Shown one piece after another: positions 1-6,058 of a stretch of DNA of 8,582 bases. Below the pieces are notes generated by a model that did no database searches, was not told where the DNA came from, and worked only from the letters and a program-made list of their open reading frames with translations. Source of the DNA: Chitinophagaceae bacterium (GTDB lineage: Bacteria > Bacteroidota > Bacteroidia > Chitinophagales > Chitinophagaceae); contig JAFMJX010000070.1 in the NCBI GenBank assembly GCA_017853235.1, forward strand, positions 1-8,582, in the 5' to 3' direction. Every line of letters starts with the position of its first letter. Position 1 is the stretch's first letter. The translations under genes and the position numbers were made by a program.

Positions 1-534
1 ATGAGAACTGGCGAAAATATTGCAGTAAAAATCATAGAAATTGGCACAACCGAAGTAAAGTATAAAAAATTGGACAACTTAAATGGGCCAAGTTTTTCAG
101 TTCTTAAGTCAGATCTATCTATGATAAGGTTAGAAAATGGCAACAAGGAAGATTTTAGTAGTATTAAAAAAAATGAATATGTCAAAGCAGATGAAAATCT
201 TTTTCTCAAAGGGCAAAATGATGCTTCTTTATATTATAAAGGATACAAAACAGCAGGAACTAGCACTTTAGTTGCTACAGGTGTACTACCTTTTTATGGA
301 ATATTTTTAGGAATTGCTCCTGCTGTCTTATGTGCTTCTGCTGCTCCACAAGAAGAAAATTTAAGTTACCCAGATATTAATTTAATGAAAAACGAACAGT
401 ATGCAGCTGGATACAAACAAAAGGCTAAACAAATAAAAACTAAAAAAGTAATAGGCAATTATGTATCTGGAATTGCAATGCAAGGAGGTTGGATTTTAGT
501 TTTTTTCATCGGGTTAATAAGCACTTCACGTTAG
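1..534 (+). CDS. Conserved Bacteroidota envelope protein of unknown function, 5'-truncated (first of two tandem paralogs)
   Basis: The frame is open from the first base to a TAG stop at 532-534 and gives 177 residues. The Met at position 1 is unlikely to be the true start: it aligns with internal Met25 of the paralog immediately downstream, which carries a signal peptide before that point, so about 24 N-terminal residues probably lie outside the window. Visible parts are an N-terminal basic/beta-rich module (residues 1-52, with the NGENI-like start, 'EVKYKKLDNLNGP' and a 'LENGNKEDF' end), a short linker, a 'GQNDASLYYKGYKTAG' segment (71-86), a hydrophobic stretch (about 86-113), a 'NLSYPDINLMKN' motif (120-131), a Lys-rich amphipathic stretch and a second hydrophobic segment (about 157-174). 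I recognise this two-part layout from hypothetical proteins common in Bacteroidota, but know no function. Membrane association is inferred from the two hydrophobic segments. Confidence 0.85.
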   Translation: MRTGENIAVKIIEIGTTEVKYKKLDNLNGPSFSVLKSDLSMIRLENGNKEDFSSIKKNEYVKADENLFLKGQNDASLYYKGYKTAGTSTLVATGVLPFYGIFLGIAPAVLCASAAPQEENLSYPDINLMKNEQYAAGYKQKAKQIKTKKVIGNYVSGIAMQGGWILVFFIGLISTSR

Positions 535-586
535 TAATATAATATTTTTCAATTTTTATTCTATTAATTTAATTAAGCAATTTTAT

Positions 587-1153
587 ATGAAAAAAATAAT
601 AATAGTAATTTTAATTTCTTTTTTCTTAAACTCCTCTAAAGCGCAAGACACTTTAACAATGAGAAATGGTGAAAATATTCCAGTTAAAGTTATTGAAGTA
701 GGCACTTTGGAAGTAAAGTATAAAAAATTGGATAATTTAAATGGGCCCACTTTTTCAGTTCTAAAATCAAATTTATCAAAGATTATTTATGAGAATGGAA
801 CTAAAGAAGATTATGGTCAGTTTATTGATAATGAATTTGCGCACGGTCAAAAAGATGCTTCAGAATATTATCACGGATACAAAACAGCAGGGAATAGCAC
901 TTTAGTTGCAACGGCAATTCCATATGCAGGGGCTATGATTGGATTTGCATACTTAAAAATTTGCTATGCTACAGTACCAAATGATGAAAATTTAGGTTAC
1001 CCCGACTATAACTTGATGAAAAATCCAGAATATGCGAGGGGGTATATTCAGAAAGCACAAAAAATTAAAAAGCAAAAAGTATTAAATAATTTTTTGCTAG
1101 GACTTGTATTGAATTTTGGTCTTTCAACGGCATTTTTCATGGATAACAAATAA
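587..1153 (+). CDS. Conserved Bacteroidota envelope protein of unknown function (second tandem paralog, complete)
   Basis: This is a 188-residue protein with a clear signal peptide: MKK, a hydrophobic core at residues 4-14, and likely cleavage after A19 (SKA|QD). The mature N-terminus runs straight into the 'DTLTMRNGENIPVKVIEVG' module (21-76), ending in 'YENGTKEDY'. This is followed by 'GQKDASEYYHGYKTAG' (87-102), a hydrophobic segment (about 104-127), 'DENLGYPDYNLMKNPEYA' (133-150), a Lys-rich stretch (155-165) and a second hydrophobic segment (about 167-184). It matches the preceding gene along its whole length apart from an indel of about 8 residues in the linker near residue 85. It starts 52 bp after that gene and 44 bp before the next, with no hairpin between them, so cotranscription is plausible. 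No Shine-Dalgarno motif is present and the leader is almost pure A/T, as usual in Bacteroidota. No enzyme motif is visible; a structural or stress-related envelope role would be a guess. Confidence 0.88.
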   Translation: MKKIIIVILISFFLNSSKAQDTLTMRNGENIPVKVIEVGTLEVKYKKLDNLNGPTFSVLKSNLSKIIYENGTKEDYGQFIDNEFAHGQKDASEYYHGYKTAGNSTLVATAIPYAGAMIGFAYLKICYATVPNDENLGYPDYNLMKNPEYARGYIQKAQKIKKQKVLNNFLLGLVLNFGLSTAFFMDNK

Positions 1154-1197
1154 AATATTCAATTATTATATAAACATTAACTAAAAATTAAAAAAAA

Positions 1198-1713
1198 ATG
1201 AAACACCTATTATTAAGTTTTCTTGTATCGGCATCTTTAATTGCTTGTACCGATGCTAGTAAAAAAAATGAAACCACTGAAACAAAAGCTACTACAGTAG
1301 AGCACATTTACAAACCAACCTATACTGACAATTTCAAAATTGGTGATCAAAAAAATGTTTTACTAGTTGAGCAATTTCATAAAGTATTGTTTGAAAAAGA
1401 TTTTAAACAAGCAGGAGAAATGATATCTGATACAGCATTGTTTAATAATGAAGATGGATCAACTTTAAAAGGAAAAGCTGCAATCTTAGATTATATGCAA
1501 AAAAGTTTTGCTGAAATTACTTTCAAAAATTATCATATAACTGCTATTTTATCTGTAGTTGGTGAAAATGGTCATCAATGGGTAGACGTTTGGGATGATG
1601 CGGAATTAGTTACTCCTGACGGTAAATCTCAGAAATACCAATGGGTGGACGCTTTTAGAATTGACAATGGAAAGATTGTTCACTTTGTAGGATTTGGTAA
1701 AGCAGTAAAATAA
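1198..1713 (+). CDS. NTF2/SnoaL-like domain lipoprotein
   Basis: This 171-residue protein has a lipoprotein signal: a short hydrophobic segment (L4-L14) ending in the lipobox L-I-A-C with Cys17 as the acylation site. A low-complexity Lys/Thr/Glu linker (18-45) follows. Residues 54-168 look like an NTF2/SnoaL alpha+beta domain: an N-terminal helix 'VEQFHKVLFEKDFKQAGEM', a 'LKGKAAILDYMQKSF' helix, and C-terminal strands with 'HQWVDVWDDAEL' and 'YQWVDAFRIDNGKIVHFVGF', the usual 'W..F....GKI' ending of the family. Such domains serve as small-ligand pockets, isomerase-like enzymes or plain binding modules; the specific role is unknown. There is no acidic run directly after Cys17, so no obvious surface-export signal of the type described for Bacteroidota lipoproteins, and anchoring on the periplasmic side is the simpler guess. 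The start is preceded by an A-rich leader without a Shine-Dalgarno motif. The gene is followed by a strong terminator hairpin and may be the last gene of a unit with the two paralogs upstream. Confidence 0.85.
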   Translation: MKHLLLSFLVSASLIACTDASKKNETTETKATTVEHIYKPTYTDNFKIGDQKNVLLVEQFHKVLFEKDFKQAGEMISDTALFNNEDGSTLKGKAAILDYMQKSFAEITFKNYHITAILSVVGENGHQWVDVWDDAELVTPDGKSQKYQWVDAFRIDNGKIVHFVGFGKAVK

Positions 1714-1739
1714 AAAATTATAGTTTTCAAAAAACTACA

Positions 1740-1769
1740 AAAAAGGCCTCTAGAGATAGAGGCCTTTTT
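1740..1769. terminator. Bidirectional intrinsic terminator between convergent genes
   Basis: Bases 1740-1751 pair perfectly with 1758-1769 (12 bp, core AGGCCT plus CT/AG) around the six-base loop AGAGAT. The stem is flanked by A-runs on the left and T-runs on the right, so a U-tract follows the hairpin on either strand: five T on plus, six on minus. It sits 26 bp after the lipoprotein stop and 24 bp after the stop of the leftward peptidase gene, the expected place for a shared terminator. A smaller AT-rich hairpin (1721-1727 with 1731-1737, one G-C pair) lies just to its left and is probably unimportant. Confidence 0.92.
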
Positions 1770-1793
1770 AATTTATTCATAATAATAATTAAA

Positions 1794-3350
1794 TTATTGA
1801 ATTGACTTTCTAGGAATTTTTTCATCTGCCATGGCAGCATGATAAATATAAGAAGCCATTATAGTAGCATTCTTCATAAGGTCTTCGGGTTGAATACCTT
1901 CAAGATAATCTAGATTAGTATGACCTGCAGTACCAGGTGTTCGATCTTGTAAAAATTGAAATCCAGGAAGTCCCACTTCATCAAAAGAAACATGATCTGT
2001 ACTACCCAAACTTTGATTAGACACCATAGTCATGCCTAAATCATGAAAAGGCTCCATCCATGCAGTAAGCATAGGACGCGCAGCTTCGTTTCCCTGTAAG
2101 TAAATTCCACGATATTGACCAGCACCATAATCTTGATTAAAGTAAGCAGACAAAAGGTCATATTCAGGTTTTACTCCAATAGATGAATTACGAGGATCTC
2201 CAAAATGTTTCTTGACATAAGCACGAGATCCATAAAGACCTTGTTCTTCACCCGACCATAATGCAATTCGAATGGTGCGTTTTGGTTTGACTCCCAATGT
2301 TTTGAGTATTCGCATTGCTTCAAGGGCAACTGCACAACCTGATGAGTTATCACTTGCATTAGGACTTCCATGCCAAGTATCAAAATGAGCCCCAACCATC
2401 ACTACGCCTTCCTTTGGATCTTTACCGGGAATTTCTCCTACTAGGTTCATCGCTTGCTCTACCTTATCTCCTATTTTATTTCTAATTTCCACTTCAATTT
2501 TTACTCCAATTCCTCGTTTAAGAATACGATACATCCTATTGTAATGTTCGGGTGTTACGGCAAGTATGGGTACAGAATTTTGCATTCCTGCTGCACTCCA
2601 TCCATCTTCTCTCACACCAGGACGAGAATACGCTGGAACAATCCCTAACCTATTGCCATCTGTTTGTAAAACCACTGCTACATTTTCTGATTTTAAAAAT
2701 GCAATTCTTTCCACAGCTGTAATAGCAGTTGGATTTGAAATAACCCTAGCTGGTTTAGGTTTAATGGGAACGATAGTTGTTTGTTCAATTGATATTAGTT
2801 CATCATTATTGTAGCGATGCACTCCATTGGTAAGTGTTTGAAGGTCTATGGCAACCGGATTGGAAATTAATACTGCTTTCCCACTTAATTTGCCTCGTAA
2901 TGCATCCATGTCATCTTTTGTTTGCAAATCAACAATAATGGCATCTGCATTCACTTTTCCTTTTGAACTTGCCGTATATGCAACCGGATAAGCAGTTAAA
3001 GGGGAATAATCGGGGGCTAACATATGCACAGATACATATTCATTGTCCCATGTGACACCATAATCCATATAGGATTCACTATTTACTTGGCTTAAACCCA
3101 TTTTTTTCATTTCATCTAAAGCCCAAACTTGTGCATGTTGCATATCCTTAGATAAAGTAAGACGAGCGCCAAGTACGTCAACTATATAGGACTCATATTC
3201 CATCACTTTTGAATGTTGTAATCCTTCCTCACGAATACGTGCCACCATTGCCCAATCTACCAAGCTGGGTAGTACAAAAGCAAATGAAGTCATTATAACT
3301 ACCAAAAATGAAACAATGCGAATCAACTTATTTTTCAAAATAGCATTCAT
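1794..3350 (-). CDS. M28-family zinc metallopeptidase with PA-like insert (aminopeptidase or carboxypeptidase Q-like)
   Basis: This is a 518-residue exported peptidase. The N-terminus has a basic start and a hydrophobic segment (residues 11-30), a signal peptide or signal anchor; no clear A-x-A cleavage site is visible. Residues 36-100 are the typical lead-in of this family ('IREEGLQHSKVMEY...VLGARLTLS'). Residues about 135-275 fit a PA-like inserted domain. The catalytic domain (about 300-505) has all expected co-catalytic zinc residues of clan MH: His322 and Asp324 in 'GAHFDTWHG', bridging Asp334 in 'ASDNSSG', general base Glu368 and ligand Glu369 in 'SGEEQG', Asp407 in 'NQDYGAG', and His477 in 'TAGHTNLD'. 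It should be active and release single residues from peptides in the periplasm or outside; the family includes Aeromonas-type aminopeptidase and plasma glutamate carboxypeptidase, so exact specificity is open. It is transcribed leftward, diverging from the DUF5916 gene across 117 bp, and ends at the shared terminator. Its DNA looks somewhat richer in G+C than the flanking small genes, which I attribute to protein constraint rather than transfer. Confidence 0.95.
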   Translation of the reverse strand: MNAILKNKLIRIVSFLVVIMTSFAFVLPSLVDWAMVARIREEGLQHSKVMEYESYIVDVLGARLTLSKDMQHAQVWALDEMKKMGLSQVNSESYMDYGVTWDNEYVSVHMLAPDYSPLTAYPVAYTASSKGKVNADAIIVDLQTKDDMDALRGKLSGKAVLISNPVAIDLQTLTNGVHRYNNDELISIEQTTIVPIKPKPARVISNPTAITAVERIAFLKSENVAVVLQTDGNRLGIVPAYSRPGVREDGWSAAGMQNSVPILAVTPEHYNRMYRILKRGIGVKIEVEIRNKIGDKVEQAMNLVGEIPGKDPKEGVVMVGAHFDTWHGSPNASDNSSGCAVALEAMRILKTLGVKPKRTIRIALWSGEEQGLYGSRAYVKKHFGDPRNSSIGVKPEYDLLSAYFNQDYGAGQYRGIYLQGNEAARPMLTAWMEPFHDLGMTMVSNQSLGSTDHVSFDEVGLPGFQFLQDRTPGTAGHTNLDYLEGIQPEDLMKNATIMASYIYHAAMADEKIPRKSIQ

Positions 3351-3381
3351 ATCATAATATTTAAATATAAAATTGTTGAAT

Positions 3382-3418
3382 CTAAAATTCTTTTTTACAA
3401 ATTACCAAAAGATTTTAG
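3382..3418. promoter_or_regulatory. Imperfect inverted repeat in the divergent intergenic region (possible operator)
   Basis: Bases 3382-3394 (CTAAAATTCTTTT) are the reverse complement of 3407-3418 (AAAAGATTTTAG) except for one extra T in the left arm, giving 12 paired positions around a 12-base centre. It lies between the peptidase and DUF5916 start codons, 12 bp upstream of the candidate -33 element of the latter. Only two of the pairs are G-C, so it is weak as an RNA hairpin and has no T-tract suited to termination; a dimeric regulator site is possible. In such AT-rich DNA chance is a real alternative. Confidence 0.35.
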
Positions 3419-3429
3419 TAAATCAGTTT

Positions 3430-3457
3430 TTTGGCAATACTTATTTATATATTTTTG
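3430..3457 (+). promoter_or_regulatory. Candidate Bacteroidota-type promoter for the DUF5916 gene
   Basis: The -7 box at 3450-3457 (TATTTTTG) is an exact match to TAnnTTTG, and a -33-like TTTG occurs at 3430-3433, with 16 bases between them, slightly shorter than usual. The box ends only 10 bp before the ATG at 3468, so a transcript from here would have a leader of just a few bases. I found no equally good box for the peptidase on the other strand; a near-match there is one base too short. Confidence 0.45.
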
Positions 3458-3467
3458 AGCTCTTTAT

Positions 3468-5921
3468 ATGAATAAAATTTTTGGATTAATTTTTGTAGTT
3501 CTTTTAGCAAATAATGCATCTGCGCAAGAAAAAAATCTGGCAGCATTAAAAATCAATACCCCTATTAAAATAGATGGAATATTAGATGAAGCTGTTTGGC
3601 AACAAGCCGCAATAGCTGATAGTTTTATTGTCAATTTTCCAACATTCGGTGTCCCTGCAAAACAAAATACACAAGTAAGAGTTTTATATAGTGATCAAGC
3701 TGTATATATAGGTGCTTATTTATTGGATGACCCCAAACTAATGCGTAAACAATTAACTGCACGAGATGGAGAATCTCGACAAGATGTAGATTATTTTAGC
3801 GTTTTTTTTGACACCTACAATGATAATCAAAATGGCTATCAGTTTTTAGTAACTGCCAGAAACGTACAGTCTGATGGAAGATTAGTGGCAAATAAAGTTT
3901 CACAGTTTGGATTACCAACTGATTATACTTGGGATGCTGTGTGGGAAAGTAAAGTTACAATGCAAAAAGATGGTTGGATTGTAGAAATGAAAATTCCATA
4001 TTCAGCTTTACGATTCTCTAAAAAAGAAATTCAAGATTGGGGCATTAATTTTCAAAGATATATTAGGCGAAACAATGAAGGTTCTTTTTGGAATAAAGTG
4101 GATCCAAAACAAAATGGATTTGTAAATCAATTTGGAAATTTAACAGGAGTAGAAAAAATCATACCACCCCTTAGATTATCGCTGTTGCCTTATGTTACAG
4201 CTGGCGTTAGAACAACACCGCTTGCCAACGGCAAAACTAATGTAAATTTTTTAAGAAATGGTGGTATGGATTTAAAATATGGTGTGAATGAAAGTTTTAC
4301 TTTAGATGCCACTTTAATACCCGATTTTGGTCAAGTAGTTTCAGATAATGTAGTACTAAACCTTACTCCCTATGAAGTTCAGTTTCAAGAAAATAGACCT
4401 TTTTTTACAGAAGGACTAGAACTGTTTAATCAATCAGGATTATTTTATTCTAGAAGAGTAGGAAGCACTCCTAGTAATTATCAGGCAGTAAATAACCAAG
4501 TCAATAATGATCCAAATTTAAGAGTAATTACAAATCCTGGTATTACTCAATTATACAATGCATCAAAATTTTCTGGAAGAAATAAATCTAAATTAGGCAT
4601 AGGGATATTTAACGCAATTACAGCACCCATGTTTGCAATAATTGAAAATAAAACAAATGGCGTAAGAACTAGTATCGAAACAGAGCCCCTTACGAATTAT
4701 AACATTTTAGTATTAGATCAAGCATTAAAAGGAAGATCATCTATTACATTTACAAATACAAATGCACTTCGCAGTGGCGGAAACAGAAATTCAAATGTGA
4801 GCGGTCTTGACTTAAATTTATTTGATAAAAATAATCAGTATAATTTTACTTGGGGTACCAGGTTGAGTGCTATCACAGGAAATAATAAATATAATGGATA
4901 TGCCAGTTATTTACAATTTGCAAAAGTAAGTGGGAACTGGCAATACAGCTTATCAAATACGATAGAATCGGAAAAATACGATCCAAACGATTTGGGGTAT
5001 CTAAAATCGCCTAATGAATTTTCGGCAATTGGAAAAATTGGATATTACATTTTCACACCCACAAAAAATTTTATTAGTCAAAATTATTCAATAAGCGTGT
5101 CTCCTATTTATTTATATGAGCCATTTAAATTTTCAAGTGTTTTAGTAAAAGGATCCGGTTTTTGGGTATTCAAAAATTTTTGGGACATTACATTAACTTC
5201 TTTTTATCAACCTGTTTGGCAGCGTGATTTTTTTGAGATGCGAACACCTGGTAAATCTATGAAACGCACCCCTTTTTGGTATACTGGAATAAATGGCAGC
5301 AGCGATAGTAGAAAAAGTTTTTTTATACGTTACACTATAGGTATTGCCGAAGCTCCTAACTTTCCTCTAGATTCCTATAATAATATTGAAATTGGCCCAC
5401 GTTATCGTTTTAACGAACATTTTACTTTAGACATTGATTTAAACAGACAAGTAGATAATGGTCAATACGGTTTTGCTTTTAGGGAAACAAACGGAGAGCC
5501 CATTGCAGGACGTCGAAAAAACACTAATTTTTCAAGTATATTAAGTGGTATTTATAATTTCACTTCAAATATGAATTTGACCATGCGTGCACGCCACTAT
5601 TGGAGTCAAGTTTTATATACTCATTTTTATTATACAGATGCAAATGGAGATTTTCTGCCACATGCTTTTGTAGATGGTAAAGACCAAAATTTCAATGCCT
5701 TTAATTTAGACATGTTTTATACCTGGGATTTTAAATATGGCAGCAAACTTATTGTAGGATGGAAGAATGCATTAGGATCCGATTTTGCAATTGATGGTTT
5801 ACAATACAACAAGTATACCAAAAATTTATCTCAAGTATTTCAACTGCCTCACGGAAATGAATTTAATATTAGACTGATCTATTATATTGATTATTTAACA
5901 TTACAAAAAAAGAAAAGTTAA
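3468..5921 (+). CDS. DUF5916 family outer-membrane protein with N-terminal CBM9-like domain
   Basis: This 817-residue protein has a signal peptide with likely cleavage after A19 (ASA|QE). Residues about 28-215 form a CBM9-like (carbohydrate-binding family 9) domain, shown by 'IKIDGILDEAVW' (33-44), 'VDYFSVFFDTYNDNQNGYQF' (107-126), 'DGWIVEMKIPYSALRF' (168-183) and 'WGINFQRYIRR' (191-201). The DUF5916 body follows, with its hallmark block at 285-316 ('PDFGQVVSDNV...' through 'ENRPFFTEG') and 'FYSRRVG' (326-332). The rest is rich in alternating aromatic and polar residues and ends in a strand-like 'FNIRLIYYIDYLTLQ' before a Lys tail, as expected of an outer-membrane beta-barrel. The family is widespread in Bacteroidota, but no reaction or ligand is established that I know of; binding of a glycan or peptidoglycan fragment is inferred from the CBM9 resemblance only. 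It diverges from the M28 peptidase and is followed 137 bp later, with no evident terminator, by the GH2 gene, so readthrough is possible. The chosen ATG gives a complete signal peptide. Confidence 0.93.
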   Translation: MNKIFGLIFVVLLANNASAQEKNLAALKINTPIKIDGILDEAVWQQAAIADSFIVNFPTFGVPAKQNTQVRVLYSDQAVYIGAYLLDDPKLMRKQLTARDGESRQDVDYFSVFFDTYNDNQNGYQFLVTARNVQSDGRLVANKVSQFGLPTDYTWDAVWESKVTMQKDGWIVEMKIPYSALRFSKKEIQDWGINFQRYIRRNNEGSFWNKVDPKQNGFVNQFGNLTGVEKIIPPLRLSLLPYVTAGVRTTPLANGKTNVNFLRNGGMDLKYGVNESFTLDATLIPDFGQVVSDNVVLNLTPYEVQFQENRPFFTEGLELFNQSGLFYSRRVGSTPSNYQAVNNQVNNDPNLRVITNPGITQLYNASKFSGRNKSKLGIGIFNAITAPMFAIIENKTNGVRTSIETEPLTNYNILVLDQALKGRSSITFTNTNALRSGGNRNSNVSGLDLNLFDKNNQYNFTWGTRLSAITGNNKYNGYASYLQFAKVSGNWQYSLSNTIESEKYDPNDLGYLKSPNEFSAIGKIGYYIFTPTKNFISQNYSISVSPIYLYEPFKFSSVLVKGSGFWVFKNFWDITLTSFYQPVWQRDFFEMRTPGKSMKRTPFWYTGINGSSDSRKSFFIRYTIGIAEAPNFPLDSYNNIEIGPRYRFNEHFTLDIDLNRQVDNGQYGFAFRETNGEPIAGRRKNTNFSSILSGIYNFTSNMNLTMRARHYWSQVLYTHFYYTDANGDFLPHAFVDGKDQNFNAFNLDMFYTWDFKYGSKLIVGWKNALGSDFAIDGLQYNKYTKNLSQVFQLPHGNEFNIRLIYYIDYLTLQKKKS

Positions 5922-6058
5922 TTTATTTTAGATCAAATGGGAGCAATTATTAATAAACCCATAAATATATTAAGTGACTTTGTATTTTCTTAAATTTTTA
6001 AAGATTTTTTATCCCAACAACTATTAACTTTAATGGATTCAATTTTTAAATAAACATT

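Larger units (their letters stand above)
1..1153 (+). repeat. Tandem gene duplication (two paralogous coding units)
   Basis: The two coding units are direct paralogs. The best conserved block at DNA level is 51-119 against 709-777, where I count about 10 mismatches in 69 bases, most of them at third codon positions. Similarity falls in the linker (an indel of about 8 codons) and in the hydrophobic segments, where only the physical character is kept. This pattern fits an older duplication under purifying selection on the N-terminal module and the YPD/LMKN motif, or local gene conversion of the N-terminal block; the two cannot be told apart here. Confidence 0.85.

Noticed and set aside
543..550. 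TATTTTTC as a -7 box for the second tandem paralog
   Set aside because: It lacks the final G and has no TTG at a suitable distance upstream, so it is not distinguishable from background A/T sequence.
1171..1180. Motif TAAACATTA shared by the leaders of the lipoprotein gene (1171) and the GH2 gene (6051)
   Set aside because: A nine-base A/T-rich match in leaders of this composition is easily chance, and the spacing to the ATG differs (about 27 versus 8 bases).
2171..2395. Open frame of 74 codons on the minus strand inside the peptidase gene
   Set aside because: It overlaps the M28 catalytic region in another frame, its translation resembles no family, and the peptidase frame explains the constraint.
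2454..2814. Two overlapping plus-strand open frames (2454-2648 and 2566-2814) antisense to the peptidase
   Set aside because: They lie wholly opposite a well-supported coding gene, have no start context or domain, and have composition expected of antisense shadow frames.
1794..3350. Peptidase gene as horizontally acquired because it looks richer in G+C than its left neighbours
   Set aside because: The difference is modest, there are no mobile-element borders or target duplications, and conserved enzymes often differ in composition from small variable genes.
5979..5998. TTTG (5979-5982) and TAAATTTT (5991-5998) as a promoter for the GH2 gene
   Set aside because: The spacing is only 8 bases and the second box lacks the final G; neither meets the Bacteroidota promoter pattern.
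5990..6001. Small AT-only hairpin between the DUF5916 and GH2 genes as a terminator
   Set aside because: It has a five-base stem with no G-C pair and could not terminate transcription.
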